From NCBI GenBank assembly GCA_037349105.1, contig JAYJMM010000075.1, forward strand, positions 1,054,001 through 1,118,000: 64,000 nucleotides of DNA. The letters run 5' to 3'. Of the stretch, positions 12,005-25,496 are shown piece by piece (positions within the stretch are counted from its first letter, which is position 1; each line of letters begins with the position of its first letter). The notes under the pieces were generated by a model. It saw only the letters and a list, made by a program, of their open reading frames with translations, did not search any database and was not told the origin of the DNA. The stretch is from Limnomonas spitsbergensis (taxonomy: Eukaryota > Chlorophyta > Chlorophyceae > Chlamydomonadales). Made by a program: the position numbers and the translations under genes.

Positions 12005-12055
12005 AGGTGCATCAGTTACACCTCTGGGCCCGCTCAAAGCTCGGCCACGTGCATC
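12005..12055 (+). repeat. family-B dispersed repeat
   Basis: Contains TTACACCTCTGGGCCCGCTC followed by AAAGCTCGGCCACGTGC. Confidence 0.65.
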
Positions 12056-12394
12056 AGTGCTTCTGACAGTGTACTGAAGACCACCTACAACTGGCGCCTG
12101 GATAGCTAGCACAGGATGGCCCACAAATCCTGACTGGCCTACTCTTGGCGGCTCATGCAGCAGGGCCTGCCCATCTCTACCCCCTGGCAGTTCGCTGTCA
12201 CATAGCTGAATTGTGGCTGCACCGTAATTTAAATGGGAGTTGTATTCAGATGATGTGTGTTCCTGGTGGGGGGGATGTGCAGTCGAAGCAGGCGGGAGAT
12301 GACCCTGTTGCCGTCAGTGAAGAGGAGTTGAGGGAGGCAGTAAGATGTCTGTCTAGAAGCTGGAATTCCCAGCTAACATTTGAGGTTTGTTTAA

Positions 12395-12455
12395 ACCGTG
12401 CATATTCGCTGGGCCCTGCTGAATGCACGGCCGCATGGGGCTGGTAGGGAATGCC
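12395..12455 (+). repeat. family-B dispersed repeat
   Basis: Contains CGTGCATATTCGCTGGGCCC, TGCTGAATGCACGGCCGCAT and GGGGCTGGTAGGGA; closest to the copy at 38190. Confidence 0.65.
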
Positions 12456-12837
12456 TAGGCCCAATTCTAGCTACAGCCTGGGCCATGGTGTAGCCATTCC
12501 ATTCTCCTCTGTGAGGGAGCAGACACATAGAACCCAGCGTCATAGGCGGGGAGAGAGAGAAGATTGTGTGGTGGGTTCGATCCATGAACCTCTGGGTTAG
12601 GATACATCTAGCGTTGTACCACTGGCTGAGGTTTTGTTCTGTGGGTTCTCCTAGGCGGGTTTGACGGGGTTCTGGAGCCCTGATCCTATTGTGCTTTGGG
12701 GGAAAGGATACCGGCGCGGACTGGAACACAATTGCCTGTCACTTCTCCATGGCGCCCACAATTTTCATTCAGAACAGGCGGTACAAGTAGAGGAACATCC
12801 GCATCTTATCGGACTTGCGTCCGAGTCCGACTACAGC

Positions 12838-15800
12838 ATGTCGGAATTTTCTGCGATGGGTCTCGCGGTCGGTGCGAAAGACGTGAACAGCAAGATGGAC
12901 GCCGATCCTCGGAACATTGCCGGACTCGTCTTCGTGATCCTGGTAATAAATTTCGAACCAACTATCCTGGTAATGACAACGCTCACCGCAAGCCACGAAT
13001 TCTGCTGCAGATCGGCTCCCTGGCTACAACTGCTGGCGTTGGCGGTGGGGCAATTTTCGTCCCCCTCTTCCAAGCCCTAATCGGATTCCCCCTCAAGGAA
13101 TCCACAGCTCTGTCCCAGGCCCTTATCACCTCTGGCGCACTGGTCTCAGTGTCCATCAACCTTTTCAGCCCATCTCCCCTCGACCCCAAGAAGCCGCTGA
13201 TCGACTTCACCCTGGTCCTGCTGTTGACACCCATGGTCCTGGTGGGAGTGTAAGTCGTACATATTAGATGATCTATCATGTTGTATGACTGCACCACGCG
13301 CATTACTGGCTTGCTGTTATTTGTTCTGTTTTGGGAATCTCTGATTGCATTGAATTTGTCAGGATAGGGCTGTCCTGCAACAGATCCCCCTACCATGGCA
13401 TGGTGGCTTTGAAGATGGACCCATGCAGGTATTCATTGTCTACCCCCTTCACCCAACAGAGGCAGTGGCCTTATGTTCAACTTGATCTTGCCATCCTACT
13501 CCATCTCCCTGGTGCTGCTGCTGCTGATGGCCGTCATGATATCGCAGAGCCTTGGGAAGGTGAATGGGGGCAGGCAGGACTAGATGCAGGATGAGCACCA
13601 CGACCACAATATGACACTTTCGTGATGATTTTGAAAACAAGTGTAAGGTGCCTTACAAAATCCGGCCAAGACGCTCTATCAAAAGCATTGCTGCACATAA
13701 GTTCCTGCGTGCTTGTCTTATCAGTGGGACCAGCGGCCTCCGGCTTCCAGGAGGGCTCTGTTGAATTAATAAGGAAGTGGGCTGCCTTCCTCAATGTAAT
13801 TAATTATTTCTTTACTAGTTTCGCTTACCTTAGCTCAGGCTTAACTTGGTGTGTTGACCGCTGCAGGGTGTTCGCATGTGGCAGGACGAAAATGATGTTG
13901 CGAGGTCTGCTGCAGATCACATCACCTATTCCATGGTCTCTGGTGGCGAGAGGGCCGGGGACGCCCCAGCTCAGCAGACCTCCCCCCTGAGCCATATGAG
14001 GACTAACTCGAAAGGGCTGCTGGGGCTAAAACACACAAGCTCTGCCGGGGACCTTGAGGAAGGCTCCACCACTCCACCGCTTCCGGACCTATTCCTTGCT
14101 CGCGGCAGACAGGCTGATAGCATCGGCCGTGCCTCTGTCCAGAAAGCAATACCGACGGAGACGAGCCCACTGCTGACGCAAGAAGCAGCAGCTTCGCCGG
14201 TTGAGTCACCTCGCAGAGACGCGCGGCCGGGCCATAGGACCATCTCAAGGCAGCCCAGCGCCATCACGATACAGCTGCGGTCCAACATCGCAAGCTCAGG
14301 CGCCCTACGACTCTTAATGGTTGGCGGCAACCATGCCGAGCTGCACCCTCTGCTGCACAGCCGGCATCCAAGTGGGGACCTGCCTGCCGCCTGGACAAAG
14401 CGCCGTAACGCGTGGATGTGGCGCTTCCTGCACAACTGCAGCGAGCATGTCGAGGTGGAGTCTGCCGCTCTGCAGCACAGCTTTGTAGCGGCCATGGCGC
14501 CGCACGAGGCTAGACAGGGCCACACCTTGTCACCGAGTGGGATGCACCGGCGGTGCCTGTCTATGCCTCTGCAGCACCAGGGGCCCCTGCTTTCTGCAGA
14601 TGCTATGGCGGCAGCTGTGGTCCCCCGCCGCGCGTGGCAGCGTCCGGATCCCGACCACTGGCAGCTCACTGCCGGCCGCAGGGACAACAGCTTGCTGAAG
14701 CTGCTGGTCGAAGCCGAGGCAGCACCATCCAGGCTCGTTCCGGATATCCCAGACAGTGCTGCGCCTGCTCTGACCCCAAGCTACTCCAGCCTGTGGGTGC
14801 ACATGCGGAAGGGATGGGCGCGTGTGCCCAAGCCGTTGCTGTTGCTGCTGACAACCTGCTGGACCGTTAACGTGGCACTGGAGGTGACCAACGGCTTGGT
14901 GACGCGCTGCTCGGTGCTTTACTGGAGCTTGATGGCTGCGCAGATCGTTGTCATGCTGGCATTCAGTGTGTGCGTGGCCAAGTGGCTCGCGAGCGAGGCG
15001 AAGCAGCAGCGGGAGGACGAGGAGCAGGAGTGCGTGGATATGCTGGCAGGCATGGACACGGAGGCTGTCGAGCGTGAGCAGACCTCGGGAGCGGCATATG
15101 AGGGGGACAGTCCGTTCGCGATGTATGCGCAGGATGAACGGGCCTGGACAGCAATTGCTGAGGATCAGCAAGGGATGGAGGAGGAGGAGGAGGGGGAAGT
15201 GGCTGCATCTCAACCAAGCCTTTTGCTCTTTCAGGTGTTTGCGCTGGTGGCCGGCTTCTTAGGTGAGATGGGTGAATGAATAATACCAGCCGTTACCGAT
15301 ATGCAAGAAAATGTAGACACTCTTTTCATAAATAAATATCACCCTGCCAATCTGCCATAAAGTACCGGTGCCGGTATTCAGGGAATAAATTACCCCCTGA
15401 GGGAATTTAAGGAATGAATCATGCCCTAATAGATGGTGTCACTGTTCAAGGAACATCTGCTTCTATCACAGGTTGACACGATCACTATCTTAAGAAGAAC
15501 TTTTGTCGGTGCCACGACTGAATAGTATTAGCAGGGAGAACATTTTAGGAATTCTGGCAGGGTTCATCATGCTCCAATACTGCCATGCATAGGGCTGTCA
15601 TGAGGACCGACAAACAGAAACAAATAGAGAGCATAGACATCCCTGATCCATCATGCCTCTAAAGCTCGTGCATTGCCACACGTGCCCTGCAGGAGGCCTA
15701 CTCGGACTGAGTGGAGGCACTGTGGTTGGCTTGATGCTCCTTGAGCTGGGTGTGCACCCTCAGGTGACGCTTTGTAATTTGTATTATAAACTTGTTTCTA

Positions 15801-16904
15801 GCTCCGGTAGAAACATGGGAAGTCCACCCCTTTCAGCCCAATGCCAGGCTCAAGCAGGCTATCATCCAACAAGGTGCATGCAGCTTGCTATAAGCGACGA
15901 GTCAGCTGAAAGGCAGCCATCAACAACATAGCATGCTCACCTACATAAATACAGGGCCCAGAGGTGTGAAGTCATTGACCTACATAAACACAAGCAAGCC
16001 CGTCTATGTACTGAATGTATCTTACCTGAGTCTGTCTCCCATGCTTTCTGCAGATTGGCGCAGCAACCAGTGGCTCAATGGTCCTCATCTCGGCCTCAAC
16101 GGCGCTCGCCACATTGGCCAGTGCAGGCCGGCTGAACCTCCAGTACGCCACGGCCTTTTCATTGGCCAGCATGGTGTCGGCACTGCTGGGATCGCTCGTC
16201 ATAGGAGGGTGAGTGGCTTTATTTTAGTGTGCACCAGTCACAATAAGCTACACCACGGCACACAACAGAGGCGGCTGTCACAGCTAGCCCTGCTGCTTGG
16301 GCCGCTGCCTGGTAAAGGATTGGTCTCCATCGGCCCTCTGCTTCCCCTCAAAGGTGACCTGGTGCGCACTTAACAATCACCGGTGTCAGGACCCAAGAAG
16401 TATGTGGCAGGTAGGACTCTGCTGAAGGGAGAGATGGCTCCTAGGGTGGGTGTCTTAGACAGGTCCCATGCACCTTTTGGTACCCCAGGGACTGGGAGAA
16501 CTGGAAAGGGATCAAGGGTCAAAATATAAGCCAGCCCACAGCATCTTACCTGTATTCCTTCATGAGGCACTACCAGTGCACAATTCAATTACCGTTATGC
16601 TAAAAGTCCACCCATAGTTTATCACAGGAAACTTAGGAGCAAAATACGGCCCACTATAGAGCCCTAACATACCTACCAGTTACAAATAAAAAGGAGTTAT
16701 ACATACCTGTGCGACCCTGCATAATTACTGCTCTCACTGTTTCGTTGTAGGGCCATTCGACGGATGGGACGGTCATCCCTGGTGGTATTGGCGCTGGCAA
16801 CTGTCATGATCCTAGGGGAGGTAGCAGTCGGTAGCTTTGCATACATTGAGATCATGGAGGCTGTGAGGGATGGCAACTTCGGGCTGACGCATTTGTGCCC
16901 CTAA
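12838..16904 (+). CDS. TauE/SafE-family membrane anion permease with a large central loop
   Basis: Seven exons in phase: 12838-12942, 13011-13249, 13460-13559, 13867-15262, 15693-15763, 16054-16208 and 16751-16904, giving 739 residues. The N-terminal half has the repeat signature GSLATTAGVGGGAIFVPLFQ and several helices; the C-terminal half has the matching GGLLGLSGGTVVGLMLLELG followed by GAATSGSMVLISASTALATL. These are the two half-domains of plant and bacterial TauE/SafE transporters, predicted to export sulfite or organosulfonates. The halves are separated by a hydrophilic insert of roughly 300 residues (about 160-460), nearly all from one 1396-base exon, with no recognised domain. The length exceeds the usual 400-500 residues of plant members. 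Intron 1 is only 68 bases. The substrate is inferred from family only. Confidence 0.85.
16240..16370 (-). repeat. family-A dispersed repeat, reverse copy (TauE intron)
   Basis: Contains CTGCTGCTTGGGCCGCTGCC, TCTCCATCGGCC and AGGTGACCTGGTGCGCAC, the reverse complement of the family start. Confidence 0.65.
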
Positions 16905-17667
16905 GGTTTTGATGAACTGTTGGCCATTCATAATTGCTACCAGTAGTTTTGTACTTTGTCTCCTCCGTGACCAACTGACAACAAGTGTCTTGCACCTACT
17001 CAGGGTGCTTGGTGTTTGTACAAGGAGGCCAAAGGAAGCACCTTTTGAAACAACACTTATGGCAATGGTATCATGGCTTATCCATTCATCATGCACATCC
17101 ACTACAAGCTTAACAATCCAGACAGCAGGTTGCCCTATGTCAGTATTTGCCTCCACATATGCAGTGAATATTCTGGCCAAAATTGTGAACTTTATGTACC
17201 AGACATGGCCCTTGTCACGGACGAACACCAGTTTGAGGTGAGGGTGTTTGGCTGTCCTTGTGATGTGCTGCCTCCCCTTTTGTTGCCCCAAGCCACTTCC
17301 AGGCAACTTGCTTCCTTTACCAATCCATAAATTTAAATCCAGGTTACAATCTCCGTGTGCCACAAACAACCATCACTGGTCTGTGTTCGTGTAGGGCAAG
17401 CTCTTAACCAAGCAACTAATCAGTCTGGCCAAACCACATGGCCCTTAAAGATTAAATGTGGTATGATCATAGATGATTACAGAAATTAGATTGAAAAATT
17501 AAAGCATCCGCACAAATATAACCATCCGTTAATACAGCTGTTTGCAAGTTACAAGTAAAGCTTACTTTCAGGTGTAAGTGCCCTCAAGACTCGAATTACT
17601 GTTGACTGCATATTAATACAAATCATTTATGGTGCAGTTATATAATGCGTACTACAGGACCACATGT
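16905..17667. other. convergent intergenic region (TauE 3' end / beta-tubulin 1 3' end)
   Basis: Two genes point toward each other across this stretch, so it should contain both 3' UTRs and polyadenylation signals. I see no gene here. A 185-codon minus-strand open frame overlaps the TauE terminus but shows no domain. Confidence 0.5.
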
Positions 17668-19356
<1,689 letters not shown>

Positions 19357-20670
19357 TTCTGAAAATTATTGAATGAGGTGGGATTGGGCTGAAACTAAAT
19401 TGAACAGTGACAATCTCGAGCTGTGTGAGCATTTTACAGGCATACGCTCGCGCCCCTTGTACTGCTTCGCTCTACAGTCCTGTATAGCCCGCGGCCCTAG
19501 GAAACTCGCGCGACCCAACCCTATCCCACATTCCCACATGGCGAGTCGCTCGTATACTGATACCACCACAGAGTCTCGTATTCTCGTTTCTTCGAATTTC
19601 ACTTCGCCGGCTTTTCGGCAGTGTCCTCCCCGTGCGGCCGTAGGCCGCTGGGGGTGAAGCCCCCGCCCCCCGGAGTCACCCCGTATCCGTCCGTCCGTCT
19701 GATGTCTCTGGTGCGTCTCGGAAACTTTATGCGCTGCCGTGCATATCAATCGGCTGTATGTATACAGTGAATTCATATGAGACCTTCAAGGCCGAGGTGC
19801 AGAAATGAGAACCCCAGCTACCAAGGCTGGATCTCACAGAGGGTGACGTGAGGTGTCACGCGACAGCTGCAACTTCGCTTCTCTACGCGCAATTCGATGC
19901 GCATTATTACCAACACGCACACAACAGCGATAGAGTTGTGACTATTTTTTTGAAATCCTGTAACATGGCAAGCAAGGGGGTTTGCAACTCTGCATGGGGT
20001 CAAGGTTACCCCGGCCTAACCTGCATCTTGAAAACTCACATACCCAAGTGCTGTGTCGTTCTTCGTGCTTCACAGCAGCACCTCCGATTACTTGTCACCA
20101 GGTGACTGGCCCATTGGACGGCAGATGTGCCAGCTGAACCTGCTACCGGTACGGATGAAGTTATAGCTTGAGGGTCGTACAGGAAGCAGGTAACTTAAGG
20201 CTCGGTAGGTTAATGACATTACAAGGCTCGGTAGATGATAACGTGAGGTGAACTGATTGGAAAAGTTGGGATTGGAAGAGAAGTGGTTGGCCAGTCAAGG
20301 GCTTCGCTTGAAGTTTCCTGTTTTCCAAACTGCGGACGCTGGGCTCACTTGCCCATGTGCTATCTACACAGTAGCTCTATGAGAAGTATGAGTATCTCAG
20401 ATTTGCATAGAACCCGCATAGATCCCCCGAGATTTTGTTCCACACCTGACCAGTACCAAATATATTTAATTATGTGCTGAACAGCAAGTGCATAAAGTAA
20501 AGTAACACTTTGCTGCTTATCCTGGGCCACATCAACCAGCATGTTTATTTCATTACCATTGCTTGAATACTTGCTGTCAATATACATGAAATTTTGCAAT
20601 GGCTACGCTAGTCAATCGACGAGGTGTCCAGATGCAATTATGATACCCTGCTTGGCAGAGAGTTATTTGA
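19357..20670. other. upstream region of beta-tubulin 1 and 3' region of the TBC gene
   Basis: Both flanking genes are on the minus strand, so this stretch contains the tubulin promoter (next to 19357) and the 3' UTR of the TBC-domain gene (next to 20670). The part at 19610-19700 is GC-rich. No further gene is supported. Confidence 0.4.
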
Positions 20671-23600
20671 TCATCCTTGGAATAGCACAGCTTGGAGAAG
20701 GGGCATAGTTTGGAGCTGGGAGATGTCCGCCATCACGTCGAAGACCTCACTGCTGCTTTGACATGCCAGAATCACTTGCCGCCTACACAGCAAGTGCACA
20801 TAACTATTCAGCTTTCTCAATGGAATACAGCCTGAAGGGTACAGGCATCACAGCAGACAAGCAGAGCACCTTTTTCTTTTCACATTGATAGGAACAACAA
20901 AACAAACTGCTGAGAAGAGGGACAGGGTCAAGCTAAGGCAGCTTCTTACCTGAAGCAAACAATGGCCACTGCCATGAGAGGCAAGGGCAGCAGGGAGTCA
21001 AGGCCAAGCACTCTGTCCCACAGCAGAAGGACCTCCTCCATGTGCAGATGTCCAGCAAAGGCTGAGCATATCCAGGGTACGGCCAGAGCAGAGATGGGCA
21101 GACCCAGGCCATGGACATGAGCCACCACCTCGGGATCCAGCTCCTGAGGGGATATTGCAAGAGAATATTGAAATCAGGAGAGTCGCATAGACTTTCACAT
21201 ATCTCAACCTTTGAGTTCTTGTTGTTTGGTGGGTGAACTTGCTATCCTTTCTTTCCTCTTGTGCCTTCTCCCTAGACTTTCCTAGCTGACTTTTTGTTGG
21301 CCGACCTGGCCGAACTTCATTTCAGCATGGCCCAGAGGTGTCACGTCGTTAACATATCACAACCGATAGGCACCGTCGCTTCAGCACATCCATTGAAATT
21401 AATTACCTGCAGGAGCTGCTCGTACGTCTTGATCAACACAGGCAAGGCTGGGCTTTGGCCAGAAACCGGAACGAGGCTGTGGAGCTTGCACCAATACCTG
21501 CATCGCGATTGAAAGAGTGATGAAGCAGCAGTACCTCCCCCTGAAACTGTTATAAAGCAAGCATGAATGTACCTACTGGTAAGTTAGGTCAGTTTGAAGG
21601 CATCATCATCATTTAGAATTGCACCTACCGACAGTATAGGGACCTCAGCAACCGAAACACCGCCGCTGGATGTTCATACAGGTAACATAGAGGTGCAGTC
21701 AGGACAGCGAGCCCGCGGACCGGCAGTAAGCCGTTTGGGACTGATTGCTGTGCTTTATCGGCACTCGCTCCGCTGGGCATTGTAGATGTGGATGGCCCTT
21801 CTCTCCTCGTTCCAGTTCGCTGCTCCACCGATGTGCGGCTCGGCACTTGGTGGTCCCTGGCAAATGCCAGCAGCACTGCCCTGCATGCCCCACGACACTG
21901 TTAAATTTAGTGAGCTTTTAAAATGAGGGACCTTCAGCTATAATTCAGCGGCATGGGGGCCGGGAGCATATGGGCCGGGTGCAGCAAGCCCAGCTACTTG
22001 TCCCACCGGTCAAGATTTGGTACCCATCGGGCTAGTGGTGGCTGACTAGCAGCCAGCCAAAAGTGGTCAGGTGCGCACCAAAACAAACACAGCCTGTTAT
22101 GACATTGCAATGCCAGCGTGCTATTCAGTCATCAACGGTAAAGAAAATACTAGGGCTACCCATGAGCATGACCCTTAATGCACGATGCACGATGAACGAT
22201 AAGAAAATGCTTGGCCAGGAGTCCGCACCTGATCAACTCCTCGAACAAGAAGAAGTGCTCGGAGTCTGATATGGACTCCACATCTGCACATATCGCAACG
22301 TCCAGCAGCGCCTGCCTCGTCAGCGCTGCATTGCACAGCTCCGAGTACTCCTCCAGGTCCTGCGGCCTCAGAGGCGGGAGACACAGTGCAGCCTCCCATA
22401 AGAAGGGGCGCACGCCCTGGGGCGCTCCGAATCTGCAGCTCATCACAGAAAGCACATTGTGGGAATGGCAAGCACATTGAGGGAACTCCGAATCTGTAGA
22501 GCGCATTGAGGGAGCGGCGAAACTGAGGGAGAAGAAGAGCACAGAAAGTACATTGAGGGAAGTCCGAATCTGCAGCATATCACAGGAAGCACATTGAGGG
22601 AAATCCGAATCTGCAGCATACCGTATCACAGAAAGCACATTCAGGGAACAGCAAGATAGAGACACTTGAGCAGACCATGTACAATGAAGAGTAACTCAAG
22701 CAACCTATTTTCCAAGCACCAGTTGCCCTGGTGCTCGGGGCATAATGCTATGCTTCAAAAAAAAGCGGTTGAGTAGAGGAGCTCAGGCATGGGTGAGGTC
22801 ACCTGAGGAAGGAGCGGCACATAGGCCCTGAGCGTTCCTTCAGCAGAGCTCGCGCGGATCGGAGCTTGACGTCTTTGAACCACGGGTGGTGCCGGTCGTC
22901 CACACCAACCTGCGTTATCACAGAATGAAGGAACATGGCTGGGCCCTCAGTTGATGATCGACCTTTTACATCATGGGTCAGGTACTTCGTTAACACTTAC
23001 AACAAGCCCTGGATCAGTGCGCTGGCTGCCTGGTACTCCAGTGTCTTTTTTAGGGAATAGTATACCACTATCAGCTACAGTTCAGCTACACTGTGCCCCC
23101 GCCACAAGCCCCTGGTGCAGCCTGTCCTGCTACTTGGGCCACCAGCCGGAGGCCGGTCCAGGTTTGGTGTGCATCGGCCCAGGGGTGGCCGCGTGGCGGC
23201 CTGGGAAAGGTGGTCCGGTACCCACTATAATGGACACAGTGGTACTCACGTGGCGCTGCTGCGGCCGCAGGTCAGCAAACAGGGTCCTTAGAGTGCTCAG
23301 GGCAGGTGCCTGCAAGGTGCGCAGAGCTGGTAGGAAGGTGACCAGGCCAAGTGCCCAGGGCATGCCGCCCCTGTTTGCCGGGGCCGTCGAAGAAGTGGGC
23401 TGAGGAGGCTCCTGCGCGGAGAACGCAGGCAGGCCGTACAGTTGCATCATACATCACGCAACGCCCAGTCGGATGTAGTGAGGCATTCGGGCAATGTTTC
23501 CATACTGTTTATGAGGGACCGATCAGATCAGGGAAGGGGCAAAGGATGTCCTCGCTGCTCACCCTGCCCATCTGCCCTGCCAGTGCCAGCAGGATTTCCA

Positions 23601-24680
23601 TGGATCCGAGCAGGTCCCGTCTGACCAGAGCAGGCAAGGTTGGAAGCACGACAGCTTGGGAGCCCTGCTCTCCCAGCAAGTCCCAAGGGCTGCAATGCTC
23701 TGCATGCAAGAAACGAAAGACAAATCAAGTGTGGTACTTGTTAAGGATGTGTTTCAAGGCAGCACTTCCTTATGAGAGCGATCAAAGATCGTGGCGCCTG
23801 TAGGGTGAGGTGTTCCAGATGGACTGGCGTTTCAAATGTTGTATGCGAGCTGGCTTGTACAAACCTAGGTTTGCTCTGAGCTCGTTCAGTTGCTCCCAGC
23901 TCTTAGCAGGTTGGACCAGAGGCCAGCGGGTCAGCAACTGCAGCTCCCTTAATCTCTGACACGCAAAATCGTGCAGCTTTTCACCGGCTCTGGACAGGTC
24001 TGAGTGTGCCTCACCCTGCACAGGGAGTGAATCGAAAATGCAGCGAAACGTTATTTTGTAAAAAATATGTTTTACATCATCAACTTTGGACACATTCATG
24101 TCAAGATGCATTTCTTGCATGACAGGAGCACTTGATTAGGTCTGCCCCATGCATAGCACCGCCACCATTTAGTACCTCCTCTGCTTTATCACGATAGATT
24201 ACTTCCTGCTCCTGGAGGCAACCTTCCAGCTGGTATGCAAACGCCATCCTCTCAGATATCGCAAAAGCCATGTTCCGAATGTATGAGGCATGGCCAGATG
24301 ATTCCTGCGCACATCTCATGCATGTCATGATGGCATCGGGTTACGTCCGTCAGGGTTCCTGACATGCATGCCTTGCAGTAAGCCCCTATCATAGATGCAG
24401 CAGCTCCATGCAAGTATGAAATGTACAATCTGAACCGAGATAAAGGCAGAACTTTTCTTGCCATCAAATGCCGGATGCTGTCTTGTAGGTCTAATGGCGT
24501 TCCAGGCTGAAAATCAGAGTGACCATTCAAATAATTGTCCTGCAGAGAACAGATAAGGGGTAGCAGATAAGAATTTGCATCCATGCCTCGATGATCACTA
24601 TGAGCGCTGACCTTGAGCCTATCGTGCACACGTGTCAGGTCGACACTTTCGGTGATGACCTCCCAGGGTATTCCAGGCAT
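20671..24680 (-). CDS. TBC1D19-like protein (Rab-GAP TBC domain)
   Basis: Twelve exons on the minus strand: 24612-24680, about 24345-24539, 24176-24304, 23865-24015, 23563-23699, 23250-23411, 22803-22909, 22229-22432, 21629-21880, 21407-21497, 20950-21143 and 20671-20782. All junctions keep phase. The C-terminal half resembles animal TBC1D19 closely: VLLAFARD, APLCYLYEHPAAVFRLLRSL, MEEVLLLWDRVLGLDSLLPL and ISQLQTMPLLQAVLF. TBC domains usually stimulate GTP hydrolysis by Rab GTPases in membrane traffic. I did not find the standard IxxDxxR arginine-finger motif of active GAPs. The length is about 600 residues against roughly 526 for the human protein. The donor of exon 2 is uncertain (a GT at 24344 or a GC at 24371 both keep phase). 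The N-terminus is uncertain; exons up to 25455 may belong to it. Confidence 0.75.
21290..21350 (-). repeat. family-B dispersed repeat, reverse copy
   Basis: Contains TGGCCGAACTTCATTTCAGC and ATGGCCCAGAGGTGTCACGT. Confidence 0.6.
21975..22085 (-). repeat. family-A dispersed repeat, reverse copy (TBC intron)
   Basis: Contains GTGCAGCAAGCCCAGCTACT, TACCCATCGGGCTAGTGGTG and AAGTGGTCAGGTGCGCACC. Confidence 0.65.
22433..22660 (-). repeat. tandem copies of an intron-exon acceptor junction in the TBC gene
   Basis: On the minus strand the true acceptor reads CTGCAG/ATTCGGA at 22432. Three more blocks reading CTGCAGATTCGGA or CTACAGATTCGGA lie upstream at about 22490-22500, 22565-22575 and 22605-22615, each followed by TTCCCTCAATG. 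The intron has been lengthened by duplication of its own 3' splice site. Confidence 0.8.
23060..23225 (-). repeat. family-A dispersed repeat, reverse copy (TBC intron)
   Basis: Contains GTTCAGCTACACTGTG, TGCTACTTGGGCCACCAGCC, GGTCCAGGTTTGGTGTGCAT and AAAGGTGGTCCGGTACCC. Confidence 0.8.
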
Positions 24681-24931
24681 TTACGCCAGCTTCGGCATGC
24701 AGAGTTTAGTGTTTCAGGCCCTCATTTATCTTTGCCAGAGCTCACTGGTATAGTCGTATCTGTCCACGTCCGAAGTTAATCGCGAGGGCCTGCCGCTGTA
24801 CAGTTTACGTCGTCAGCACTTCCTAGTTTCTAAAATCTGTGGTTGTCAATCAGTCTGGGTAGAGAATGGTAACTGATGAGCGCACACATTATGCTGCGTC
24901 ACACAAAAGTTTGCAGGTCGACATGTGGAGG

Positions 24932-25455
24932 TCAACAATGAATATGACCAACATGTAAAGCCAGGCAATCCCTTCTCCCAGCCGAAATTCCAACTTCATG
25001 CATCAGGCGCGCACCAATGACTCCATGAGCTACAACTCCTTCGATTGCTGCAGGATTATTGAATAACTCTTGTCTAAATCCAGATAAGCACCGACTAAAC
25101 ACGTGACAATGTTCCTCTGTATGCATGTCAGAGATGTGCAGTGTGCATCCGGCCATCCGGGTGTGCATGTGGAGCGGCATCCAACCCTGGCGTCGACTGC
25201 GCATGGATGACGTCAAGGAAACCTTTCCTTCATGCAAGTATCTAGCAGCAAGTTCGATGTTGAAAGCCTTAAGTGCCTCGCATTGGGCAGGCCAGAATTA
25301 CCGGTGTACGCGGTACGGGGATCCCGTTACACCCGGAATGTACCCCGCAGTTCCCACCCGTTCGGTCCCTTGGACGCTCCCAGGCCCAACGTGCATCCCG
25401 ATGAGGCGTCGACCCTAAGGGTTTCACTTACCGCAACCGTGTGAATGAACCCCAT
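24932..25455 (-). CDS. unidentified minus-strand coding stretch divergent from the patatin gene
   Basis: A frame of about 115 codons is open from 25276 down to 24932 on the minus strand. It contains ALKAFNIELAARYLHEGK and, later, NNPAAIEGVVAHGVIGARL. An ATG at 25455 with a good donor (GCG/GTAAGTG at 25432) could form an eight-codon first exon (MGFIHTVA) joining in phase to an acceptor at 25276. If so, the start codons of this gene and the patatin-like gene are only 41 bases apart. The piece ALKAFNIEL faintly recalls squalene/phytoene-synthase-like proteins (ALRAFNVEL), but nothing else supports this. It may instead be the N-terminal part of the TBC1D19-like gene. I do not recognise it. Confidence 0.3.
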
Positions 25456-25496
25456 CGCTAGGAGCTTTGTTCACTCTAGTCTGTACCATATACGCT

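Larger units (their letters stand above)
11608..12837. other. intergenic region between M3 peptidase and TauE/SafE gene
   Basis: It holds the 3' UTR of the peptidase gene and the 5' region of the permease gene. Two copies of the family-B dispersed repeat are seen (near 12005-12055 and 12395-12455). An open frame continues upstream of the chosen TauE start from 12661, so an N-terminal extension cannot be excluded. No other gene is seen. Confidence 0.5.

Noticed and set aside
12480..12600. Possible tRNA or tRNA-derived SINE (GGGTTCGATCC resembles a B box)
   Set aside because: I could not pair acceptor, D and anticodon arms, and no convincing A box is present at the right distance.
14530..15213. 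227-codon minus frame opposite the TauE loop
   Set aside because: It is a shadow of the real exon on the plus strand; the sense frame joins in phase to the two TauE half-domains.
16812..17369. 185-codon minus-strand frame
   Set aside because: It is antisense to the last TauE exon, with no domain and no neighbouring exons.
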